In this document: piece after piece, positions 25,244 through 32,539 of the stretch | Layout of the letters: every line of letters begins with the position of its first letter | How positions within the stretch are numbered: position 1 is the stretch's first letter | NCBI RefSeq assembly: GCF_002210425.1 | Contig: NZ_MWQK01000006.1 | Coordinates: forward strand, 186,001 to 250,000 | Source: Fibrobacter sp. UWB2 | GTDB lineage: Bacteria > Fibrobacterota > Fibrobacteria > Fibrobacterales > Fibrobacteraceae | Reading direction: 5' to 3' | Length of the DNA: 64,000 nucleotides | Notes under the pieces: model-generated | Seen by the model: the letters and a program-made list of their open reading frames with translations, nothing else | The model's database searches: none | Told to the model about the DNA's origin: nothing | Made by a program: the position numbers and the translations under genes

Positions 25244-27946
25244 TTATTTCCAGTCAATTTTTAGAGTCTTGATGAGCGAATCTAGACGATTTGTTAATTG
25301 TTCTGCACCTTTATCTGCAAGATGGTCGCAGTTCAATGCCATTTCGTCTGTGTAGTCGTGGTCGCCCATCTTGTTCTCGTCCATCAGTATGAAGTGTTTG
25401 TATTTATCCTGGAACTTCTGGATTTTTTCAATCATCTTCTTGGCAATCGAGCGACGGAGACCATAGCGCCCGAATGCTCCTGTACTTCTATAATCGGGGG
25501 ATTGCGGGAAGATGATGCCGATGAGGTATAGATTCTTGCTTTCGGCTTCCTGGATAAAGTCTTCGACTTCTTCGAGGAGCATGTCGGAGGGGTCTTTGGT
25601 GATTCCGTCCATGTACGTGGAGTCAACGTAAATGGGGCTGCCTTGCCAACCATCGCCAGAGTCTTCGACATGGCCAAGCATTGTCTGTTCCGTTTCTCTG
25701 ATATCGCTGTTTTCGCCGTAGGAATCACGAGTCAGTTCGTACAAGCCTTCCGGATAGCCGTCTGCCCAGAAATTGTGATTGGCGTCGTAGATGAATCCCG
25801 TGGAGTGTTCGAAAATCAATTTCCAGAAGCTTGGCATTTCGAAGTGGCGCCAGAACAGGATGTCAATATCGATGGAAACGGCAACGACTTTCAGTTTTGG
25901 CAAGAGATTGACTCCGTACTGGAACAGTAATTTCTTGGCGACAGACAAGTCTACGGCCGCGTTAGACATGTTGATGGAGAATATCTCCTTGTTCTTGTTT
26001 AAAATGATGGGATTGAATCCGGCCCAGGGTCTTGAAGAACCCGAAACGAGAACGTTGATAGAGTCGCGGTGTTTGTAAAGTAATTCCATGTCGTAGCGGC
26101 TCATGGTTGTGCTCATGTCGCCTGTGTAGGGGCAGTTGAGCTCGTACATGCCGGCGCTATCGACGTTTAGTTTTGTTTCAAAATTCTGGAGCTTGCCAAT
26201 CCAAAAATCGGGGTGCCATAGTTCCGCTCCGCTTGCGATTTCTGTGACGCTTGAATCGTTTGTATTGACGAGGACGATTTTGGGGTGGGCGCCATCAATG
26301 TCTGTAAGTGTTGCTACGGCGAGGTTCTCGCTGTTGTGGACCCATTCCGTGTGGTCAAACGTGTAGCCTTTGGGCGCCGGAATCATCTTGACGAGTTTGC
26401 CCGTGCTGTCGGCGATTAGCATTTGTTCGTGCGTGTTGTATTTTGCGCCCGAAAATTCTTTTCCGGTTTTTCCGCCAAAGTCCAGGAATAGTGTCTGCTT
26501 TGTCAATTCAGAAAGTGATGCGTTGCAGGCCTGTTCTTCGTTGTACCACGTTTGATTTTTGCCGTTTACGTTTGTGCGGAGGAGCCTTGCGCCCGAAACG
26601 GCGAGCTTGCCATCCGCGCTGATGCCGCCGTTGAATGTTCCGTCAAAGAGCTTCTTGGGCGTTTCGAATTTACCATCTGCAAATTTGACGCTCCATGTAG
26701 ATGCGTTTTCCCATTTTGCCTTGTCGGAATTGTTGTCGGCGCTTGTGACGTAAACGATTTCGGTGTCGCCTTCGTGTACACGCCAGCGCGGGATTGCCGC
26801 ACTCTCAACATCTAGTTTGTATTTGAGTTCTGTGGAATCAAGGCGACGAACGTAAAGCTCGGATGTTCCCGAAATGCCCTCGTACTTTGTTGAAAATGCA
26901 ACAAATCTTCCATCAGGCGAAAGGGTGGGGTGGTAAGAGTCGATGGTGTCTACGATTTCAGAGACGGTCGGCGTGCCGTTCGTGAAGTTGATTATTGCAA
27001 TGTTGCCGGTTTCGTCATTGCGGAAAACGAGTTTGTTATGATAGGTCTTTGTCGATTTTCTTAATTCTGCCGATGTCGTAAGAACATTGATTGGCGATGC
27101 AATGGCGATGCCCTTGGCGTTCATCCATACGGCATCTGGAATTTTGCCGAAGGCGAGTCTGAATCCGACGTAGTTTGCCTTGGTCGATGAGGTGACGGTA
27201 TAAACGTCTCCGCGGTTGTCAAGCGTCATGGCGGCGGGCTCGTTGCGGTAGCTGCCACCCTTTACGACTCGTTCACCGATGTTGCCTCCATCGGGAGCGC
27301 CCACGTAGTTGGTAATTGTCGTATCGCGAAATGCGCCCATCCAGTCGTTGACCCATTCCATGGCGTTTCCGGCAAGGTCGCAAATGTCGGCTGTAGAATC
27401 GGCGGTGCAGGGCTTGTGCAACTTGTAGTCGGAATTGTCCGCGTTCCAGCTTTTGTGCGGTTCCCAATTGTTTGAAGCGACTAGCGTCCATTCTGCTTCG
27501 GTGGGGATCCTGTAAGCATCGCGGTCGGCATGGAATTCGTAACCGGCGAGCTCTGTGCAATGACCGTCGGAATCAAATGTTGCCGAGGTGTAGCTGTAAG
27601 CGGTGTCGAGTTTTTCGCTTTTGCTTTTTGCGTTGGCGAAAAGGACGGCGTCAAAAAAGGTGATGTTTGTTACAGGGAGTTCTGCGTTTTCGCATTTGTG
27701 ATTCTTGACGAGCTTTGCAAAATCACCGCATGTGACTTCGTGCTTGTCAATCGAAAAGTCGTAAGCGAAATTGGCCTTCAGTTTTGCGCCTAATCTAACC
27801 GTTGAGTTTTGGGTGCTTATCAGTATCATCCCATTGTGTTCTTTGTCGTTTTCAATGGAAATGTGTATAGACTCGGCAGACGATGTTCCGCTGTCGGAAC
27901 AACCGATTAAAACCCCTGCGCAAACGATTAGTGCTGGCCATTTCAT
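25244..27946 (-). CDS. TIGR02171-family lipoprotein
   Basis: A 900-residue predicted lipoprotein of the family first described as a Fibrobacter succinogenes paralogous group. Signal MKWPALIVCAGVLIGC (Cys16). Residues about 30-270 form a formylglycine-generating-enzyme/SUMF1-like domain (YDFSIDKHEVTCGDF, IPTEAEWTLVA, GNAMEWVNDW, RVVKGGSY, VGFRLAF). Residues about 320-590 are TolB/PD40-like propeller blades (HPTLSPDGRFVAFST). The rest is the family-specific C-terminal region, with a GDSL-like ending IIFPQSPDY...DHLADKGAEQLT. Function unknown; surface sensing or sugar binding is a guess. ATG 27946 is 12 bases after AAGGA; the TTG at 27952 has better spacing and cannot be excluded. Confidence 0.85.
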   Translation of the reverse strand: MKWPALIVCAGVLIGCSDSGTSSAESIHISIENDKEHNGMILISTQNSTVRLGAKLKANFAYDFSIDKHEVTCGDFAKLVKNHKCENAELPVTNITFFDAVLFANAKSKSEKLDTAYSYTSATFDSDGHCTELAGYEFHADRDAYRIPTEAEWTLVASNNWEPHKSWNADNSDYKLHKPCTADSTADICDLAGNAMEWVNDWMGAFRDTTITNYVGAPDGGNIGERVVKGGSYRNEPAAMTLDNRGDVYTVTSSTKANYVGFRLAFGKIPDAVWMNAKGIAIASPINVLTTSAELRKSTKTYHNKLVFRNDETGNIAIINFTNGTPTVSEIVDTIDSYHPTLSPDGRFVAFSTKYEGISGTSELYVRRLDSTELKYKLDVESAAIPRWRVHEGDTEIVYVTSADNNSDKAKWENASTWSVKFADGKFETPKKLFDGTFNGGISADGKLAVSGARLLRTNVNGKNQTWYNEEQACNASLSELTKQTLFLDFGGKTGKEFSGAKYNTHEQMLIADSTGKLVKMIPAPKGYTFDHTEWVHNSENLAVATLTDIDGAHPKIVLVNTNDSSVTEIASGAELWHPDFWIGKLQNFETKLNVDSAGMYELNCPYTGDMSTTMSRYDMELLYKHRDSINVLVSGSSRPWAGFNPIILNKNKEIFSINMSNAAVDLSVAKKLLFQYGVNLLPKLKVVAVSIDIDILFWRHFEMPSFWKLIFEHSTGFIYDANHNFWADGYPEGLYELTRDSYGENSDIRETEQTMLGHVEDSGDGWQGSPIYVDSTYMDGITKDPSDMLLEEVEDFIQEAESKNLYLIGIIFPQSPDYRSTGAFGRYGLRRSIAKKMIEKIQKFQDKYKHFILMDENKMGDHDYTDEMALNCDHLADKGAEQLTNRLDSLIKTLKIDWK

Positions 27947-28009
27947 AGTCAATCAAAATCCTTTTAAGGCTATGGGACAAAATATAAAATTTGGTCAGCC
28001 AAAAAAAAT

Positions 28010-28032
28010 GCCGGGTAGTGCTTGTACCCGGC
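28010..28032. terminator. terminator after rubredoxin
   Basis: A perfect 8-bp stem GCCGGGTA / TACCCGGC with a 7-base loop. On the minus strand it ends in an eight-base T run. Confidence 0.88.
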
Positions 28033-28055
28033 GTAAAAAAGAAACTTAGCGGATT

Positions 28056-28217
28056 TTATTCTTCCTTGACGAACATGTCCTTGCCGACACCGCAAATGGG
28101 GCAGGTCCAATCGTCCGGTAAATCTTCAAAGGCTGTGCCCGGCGCAATGCCGTTATCCGGATCGCCTACAGCGGGGTCGTAAATGTAGCCGCATGCATCG
28201 CACTTGTATTTTGCCAT
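28056..28217 (-). CDS. rubredoxin
   Basis: A 53-residue electron carrier holding one iron on four cysteines: [12 protein letters not shown] gives the first CxxCGY pair (Cys6, Cys9) and [13 protein letters not shown] the second (Cys39, Cys42), with [20 protein letters not shown] between them, the standard rubredoxin layout. AAGGAG lies six bases before the ATG. In anaerobes rubredoxin feeds oxygen and superoxide detoxifying enzymes; no such enzyme is adjacent. Confidence 0.97.
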   Translation of the reverse strand: MAKYKCDACGYIYDPAVGDPDNGIAPGTAFEDLPDDWTCPICGVGKDMFVKEE

Positions 28218-28295
28218 AAAATTCTCCTTGCTTAATTGTGCTCTTTTTAAACTATATAAATAAATGGTAGAAAGTCAGATTTTTATATTTTTTTT

Positions 28296-28979
28296 GTGTT
28301 TGTGACGACCCGAGTATATATTGCCGATATTTCTGCGTTGAAAGAAACGCCTGTTTTTGAGCGTTTTTTGGGGCAGGTTCCCGAATATCGCCAAAAAAAG
28401 GCAATGTCGTTTAAGTTCCCTAAAGGGAAAATGCAATCGCTTGGCGTTGGACTTTTGCTCCAGATGGCATGTCGCGATGCTGGGTTTGAAGGCGCGGACA
28501 ATCATATTGCGTATGGCGAAAATGGCAAGCCGTATCTGGCGGATTTCCCGGAAGTGCATTTTAACTTGTCACATTCGGGCGAACGCGTGATGTGCGTGAT
28601 TTCGCCATTTGAAGTCGGCTGCGATGTGGAAATTATCAAGGGCGACCGCGGCAGGCTTGCTGAGCGTTTTTTCAAGCCCGAGGAATCCGCATGGATCAAG
28701 CATTTCGAAACGCTCGAAGCGCAGTCCGAGGCATTTTACAGATTGTGGACGCTCAAGGAATGTTATATGAAAGTGACGGGGCGCGGCCTCTCGCTCATGC
28801 CGGATATGTTTGCGCTACACATGGACGAACTCGAGAATGTGACTCTGTTTCACGAAGGCAAGCGCCCGGAATATTCATTCCGGGAAATCGACTTGCACGA
28901 TGGCTACCGCTATGCGTATTGCATCAAAAACGACGGCTTTATTGCACCGTCCGAAATAAAGCAAGTGCAGTTTACTTGA
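28296..28979 (+). CDS. 4'-phosphopantetheinyl transferase (Sfp type)
   Basis: A 227-residue enzyme that moves 4'-phosphopantetheine from CoA to a serine of carrier proteins. The family landmarks are present: HFNLSHSGERVMCVI, GCDVE (metal-binding Asp/Glu) and FYRLWTLKECYMKVTGRGL. No ATG is available; GTG 28296 or GTG 28302 is the start. Sfp-type enzymes usually serve polyketide or nonribosomal peptide synthesis but can be the only activator of acyl carrier protein; no such cluster is visible here. The last 8 bases overlap the convergent GH16 gene. Confidence 0.9.
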   Translation: MFVTTRVYIADISALKETPVFERFLGQVPEYRQKKAMSFKFPKGKMQSLGVGLLLQMACRDAGFEGADNHIAYGENGKPYLADFPEVHFNLSHSGERVMCVISPFEVGCDVEIIKGDRGRLAERFFKPEESAWIKHFETLEAQSEAFYRLWTLKECYMKVTGRGLSLMPDMFALHMDELENVTLFHEGKRPEYSFREIDLHDGYRYAYCIKNDGFIAPSEIKQVQFT

Positions 28980-30000
28980 TAACTCTAATATAATCGACGA
29001 GCATTTCGTTCGGGAACTGTGAATCGTCTACTTCAAAGCCGGGCCAGTTGCCTGCCACGGCGACATTCAGCAAGAAGAAAAACGGCTTGTGGAATTCCTC
29101 GGTATCGCCTTCGTTGCCTTCGATTAGAATTTCGTGGTACATGAAGTCATCGACGAACATGCGAATGTATTTCTCGTCCCACGTGAATTTGTACGTGTGG
29201 AACTGCGTGATGTCGAGGTCGAATTTCTGGTTGCGGTAATTGCCGGTGTTGTTGCCATAGGTCGCGTATTTGGCGCCGTTTGCCCAGTGGTTTGTGCCGT
29301 AGATTTTGTTTTCTGTATTGACCGCTTCGATGATGTCTATTTCGCCGCAGGCGGGCCATCCGACTGTGTCGAAGTTTTCGCCGAGCATCCAGAATGCAGG
29401 CCAGATTCCCTTGCCGGTTGGGAGTGCAATGCGCGCTTCTACGGTGCCGTACTTGAACGAAAATTTGCCTTTGGTGAGCATGCGGGCGGAGGTGTACTTT
29501 TGACCTTCGTAGTCTTCTTTCTGGGCACGAATGTGCAAGACTCCGTCCTTGACGTAGGCGTTTTCCTTGCGGTCTGTGTAGTATTCCCATTCGTTATTGC
29601 CCCAGCCGCCTGCGCCCGTTCCGATTTCGAAAGTCCATTTGTTTAAGTCTATGGATTCACTGTCGAATTCGTCGTTCCAGAAGTATTCTGCGGCGGGTTC
29701 TTCGCTGCTTGAAGAAGTTGTTTCGGCGCTGCTAGAAGATGCTGTTTCGGCACTGCTGGAAGATTCAATTGTCATGCTGCTCGAGGATGCCGCGGAGCTT
29801 TCAATTACGCTTTCGCTAGAGCTCGAAAGGAGATTCCCGCTCGAGGCGGGAATGACAAAGGACGAACTCGTTTCAGCGGGAATGACAGAAGAGGAGGAAT
29901 CCGCGGAACATTCGGCGGGTCCCGCGAAACTGGGTGACGCATCATCGGAACAAGCGGCCAAAGCGACGATTCCCACTGCGGCGATGAGCTTATATACCAT
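28972..30000 (-). CDS. GH16 beta-glucanase lipoprotein
   Basis: A 342-residue lipoprotein (signal MVYKLIAAVGIVALAAC, Cys17) with a Ser-rich linker (about 18-105) and a GH16 catalytic domain (about 107-342). The active site is Glu220-Ile-Asp222-Ile-Ile-Glu225; the extra residue between Asp and the second Glu is typical of laminarinase-type GH16 (beta-1,3 or mixed-link beta-glucan). Other marks: ARMLTKGKFSFKYGTVEARIALP, GIWPAFWMLG and FFFLLNVAVAGNWPG. Anchored in the envelope it would cut beta-glucans from plant or fungal walls. Part of the linker is encoded by a REP-like palindrome (see 29829). AAGGGG precedes the ATG. Confidence 0.92.
   Translation of the reverse strand: MVYKLIAAVGIVALAACSDDASPSFAGPAECSADSSSSVIPAETSSSFVIPASSGNLLSSSSESVIESSAASSSSMTIESSSSAETASSSSAETTSSSSEEPAAEYFWNDEFDSESIDLNKWTFEIGTGAGGWGNNEWEYYTDRKENAYVKDGVLHIRAQKEDYEGQKYTSARMLTKGKFSFKYGTVEARIALPTGKGIWPAFWMLGENFDTVGWPACGEIDIIEAVNTENKIYGTNHWANGAKYATYGNNTGNYRNQKFDLDITQFHTYKFTWDEKYIRMFVDDFMYHEILIEGNEGDTEEFHKPFFFLLNVAVAGNWPGFEVDDSQFPNEMLVDYIRVIK
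29829..29888. repeat. REP-like palindromes inside the GH16 linker
   Basis: GATTCCCGCtcgagGCGGGAATGAC and the half-palindrome AGCGGGAATGACAG. The sequence is of the same family as 4571-4636. It is in frame on the minus strand and is read as SVIPAET and SFVIPASSGNLL within the Ser-rich linker. Confidence 0.75.
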
Positions 30001-30020
30001 AAAACCAACCCCTTACTTTT

Positions 30021-30524
30021 TTACTTTGCGTCTGGATCTTCCGGGTGGACACGTGCAATCACGCCAACTGTGGCTCGCGTTGCCTTAACCAAGTCCGCTG
30101 GCGCCACTTTCAACTGCAAACCACGTTCGCCTGCGCTCACGTAAATGTACGGGAACTGCATCGCTGTCTCGTGAATGAAAATGGGGTAGTTCTTTTTGAG
30201 TCCGAGCGGGCTGCAACCGCCACGAATGTAACCCGTCAGCGGAGTCAAATCCTTGAGCGGGACGGTGTCGATTTTCTTGTTGCCACTTACTTTGGCGGCG
30301 CCCTTCAAGTCCACTTCGAGATTGCCTGGAACAACGCAAATAAGGTAACCAATCTTGTCTCCATGCACGAGAATCGTCTTGAAAACCTGGTTGATATCTT
30401 CGCCCAGGCTGTCGGCCACGTGTTGTGCGCCAAGGTCGTTTTCATCAACCTTGTATGGGATTAGTTCGTATTGAATCTTCTGCCTGTCCAAAATGCGGGC
30501 GGCATTAGTCTTTTTGATGTCCAT
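30021..30524 (-). CDS. ybaK: Cys-tRNA(Pro)/Cys-tRNA deacylase YbaK type
   Basis: A 167-residue YbaK/EbsC-family protein, which hydrolyses mischarged Cys-tRNA(Pro). Family marks: NAARILDRQKIQYELIPY, VFKTILVHGDKIGYLICVVPGNLEVDLKGAAK (catalytic Lys region), GYIRGGCSPLGLKKNYPIFI and SAGERGLQLKVAPADL. The frame is open to 31079 on this strand, but only ATG 30524 with TTTGAGGAATTT upstream gives the family start. It stands alone between GH16 and a GGDEF gene. Confidence 0.93.
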   Translation of the reverse strand: MDIKKTNAARILDRQKIQYELIPYKVDENDLGAQHVADSLGEDINQVFKTILVHGDKIGYLICVVPGNLEVDLKGAAKVSGNKKIDTVPLKDLTPLTGYIRGGCSPLGLKKNYPIFIHETAMQFPYIYVSAGERGLQLKVAPADLVKATRATVGVIARVHPEDPDAK

Positions 30525-30668
30525 AAATTCCTCAAAAGCGGGTTTAAACCCCTTGAATATTCCAATTTCAAATATAAATCTTTGAGGGTACCGGTTGCAA
30601 TAGTTGTAAGTGAAAGCTAAATTAAAAAAGTGTAGTTGTATGGTGTTTTGGTGGAGAAGGAGTTTTCT

Positions 30669-31538
30669 ATGGACGTAATGAAGATTGACTATGACTTGTT
30701 CAAGAAAATCTTGAAAGAGATTCCATCGAATATTTTCTTCAAGGACACCGAATGCCGCTACGTTTTTTCGACGCATTACTGGCGCCACCTTCAAGGTGCC
30801 GAGGATCCTTCGTGGGATATTGCTGGCAAGACCGACCTGGAAATCCGCAAGGATAAGGAAAATGCGAAACTCGCGATGGAACAGGATCGCGAAATTCTCC
30901 GTACAGGTAAGGGGACGCAGTACGTCATTGAAATCAATCAGGATGGCGTGACTGAGTTCTTGGAACTGATAAAAAATCCAGTTCGTGACGATGATGGCAA
31001 TATTATTGGTATTGTAGGGCTTATCAATAACGTTACAGAAAAAATTTTGCTTGAAAAGAAACTCGAAAAGTATGCCCACACCGACATGCTCACGGGCTTG
31101 TACAACCGTAATTATTTCGAAGAGTGGGTTTCGAGTCCTGTAAAGCCAGAGATGTGCCCGATGTGCGTGATTTCTGCGGACTGCGACGGTTTAAAGAAAA
31201 CGAACGATACGTACGGACATGCCATCGGTGATGAACTGATTCGCCTGACGGCATCGCTGTTCCGCGTGGTGCTCCCGGAAAAAACAATGATGTTTCGCGT
31301 GGGTGGTGACGAGTTCTTCCTTGTGCTCCCGAATACGACGCAAGATGAATGCAAAAAATATATCGATAACATGAATGAAGTTTCTCGTGCGTTGCTTTTG
31401 AAGGGCAAGCCGATTTGCGTTTCTTTGGGTTCTTGCGAAATTCCGTCGCCATCGCTCAACTTTATGCAGGCTATGGAAATTGCGGATAAGCGAATGTACA
31501 TGGAAAAGAGTACAAAGTACTCTGAACCGAAAGAGTAG
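30669..31538 (+). CDS. PAS-GGDEF diguanylate cyclase
   Basis: A 289-residue soluble protein: a PAS domain (about 10-125; IPSNIFFKDTECRYVFST, IGIVGLINNVTEKI) then a GGDEF domain (about 130-285; TDMLTGLYNRNYFEEW, ADCDGLKKTNDTYGHAIGDELI). The active loop is a full GGDEF at 212-216. No RxxD inhibitory site is seen. The PAS domain should sense a ligand or redox state and set cyclic di-GMP production. ATG 30669 has GAAGGAG eight bases upstream, which decides it over the longer frame from 30636. Eight bases separate it from the next gene. Confidence 0.92.
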   Translation: MDVMKIDYDLFKKILKEIPSNIFFKDTECRYVFSTHYWRHLQGAEDPSWDIAGKTDLEIRKDKENAKLAMEQDREILRTGKGTQYVIEINQDGVTEFLELIKNPVRDDDGNIIGIVGLINNVTEKILLEKKLEKYAHTDMLTGLYNRNYFEEWVSSPVKPEMCPMCVISADCDGLKKTNDTYGHAIGDELIRLTASLFRVVLPEKTMMFRVGGDEFFLVLPNTTQDECKKYIDNMNEVSRALLLKGKPICVSLGSCEIPSPSLNFMQAMEIADKRMYMEKSTKYSEPKE

Positions 31539-31545
31539 AAATTCC

Positions 31546-32463
31546 ATGAGAAGAGATTACAAGGCTGTGCTGTTTGGCAATGGCACTATGGGCGAACGTC
31601 ATCGCAAGTTTTTTGAGTATTCCGATGTACAGTTTTTAAAAATTTTTGATTTAGAAGATTTAGATTGCGCAGGGAATGTGCGCGCTTCGCTCGTTGATGA
31701 ATTTGTTTCTAAAGATAAGGTTGATTTTGCCGTGATTGCATCTCCTGCGACAACGCATTACGAGTATGCAAAGCTTTGTTTGGAACGTGGAATCTCCGTA
31801 TTTGTAGAAAAACCGCTTGCAACGCTTGGTGCGCAAGCGCAAGAATTGGTGGATTTGGCTATCCGCAATAATGTGATTTTATTTGTGGCTCAGTCGGAAT
31901 GTTTTAATTCGGTGTTCTTGAATTTCCGCAAACATTTTATGGCTGAACTCGGTGCCGCCGGGAATGCCGCGGGTTCGTCGTTCCGTTTGGAATTCCGCCG
32001 CGAGCACAAGTATTCTGCGCGTTGCCGCGATGTGAACGTGGCACTCGATTTGTTGGTGCATGACTTGAGCCTTTGCCTTTCGATGTTCCGCTATGAAAAT
32101 TTGAAAGTGGAAAAGTTCACGATTTCAAAAAATGAAGACCGTGCGCAAATGCAAATAAGCATTGCGAAGGGCTCTCATGCTGGTGCTGAACTTGACTTTA
32201 TTGTAGACCGCAATAGCGATATCGATGTGCGGACAATTTCTGTGGAGTTCGGGGGCGATGGTGGCCCGGCTTGCGATTACTCGGTGAGCCTTGCACCGCA
32301 TGACGAAAATGGCGAAGTCATCCATGTCTCGGATTCGCTCGAAAATGAACACAAGTTCTTTTTGAAACTAATGGCGGGAGCCTGTTCTGAATGGGGTAGG
32401 CGAGCCGCGCAAAGCGCCGCGAACGCCGTCAAGCTTGCGACAATTTCTACAGCGTCATCCTAA
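31546..32463 (+). CDS. GFO/IDH/MocA-family oxidoreductase
   Basis: A 305-residue NAD(P)-dependent oxidoreductase. The Rossmann start is AVLFGNGTMGERHRKFF; DFAVIASPATTHYEYAKLCLERGISVFVEKPLAT contains the family EKP motif; a substrate-binding domain follows with the conserved DLLVHDLSLCLSM (catalytic His-Asp pair). Members oxidise or reduce sugars and inositols; substrate not determined. The start at 31546 lies past the GGDEF stop; a longer frame from 31480 overlaps that gene and lacks the Rossmann start. The C-terminus (about last 10 residues) runs through a GTCATCC stretch of the dispersed repeat type. Confidence 0.85.
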   Translation: MRRDYKAVLFGNGTMGERHRKFFEYSDVQFLKIFDLEDLDCAGNVRASLVDEFVSKDKVDFAVIASPATTHYEYAKLCLERGISVFVEKPLATLGAQAQELVDLAIRNNVILFVAQSECFNSVFLNFRKHFMAELGAAGNAAGSSFRLEFRREHKYSARCRDVNVALDLLVHDLSLCLSMFRYENLKVEKFTISKNEDRAQMQISIAKGSHAGAELDFIVDRNSDIDVRTISVEFGGDGGPACDYSVSLAPHDENGEVIHVSDSLENEHKFFLKLMAGACSEWGRRAAQSAANAVKLATISTASS

Positions 32464-32484
32464 ACGAAACAATTATTCGTCACT

Positions 32485-32513
32485 AAAAAAGTCCGCGACT
32501 TTCATCGCGGACT
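32485..32513. terminator. glgP terminator
   Basis: AGTCCGCGA-6-TCGCGGACT with AAAAAA on the left, so on the minus strand a U-run follows. It sits 27 bases past the glgP stop and may also serve the convergent oxidoreductase gene. Confidence 0.82.
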
Positions 32514-32539
32514 CCCTTATATCATTAACTGGATCCAGA

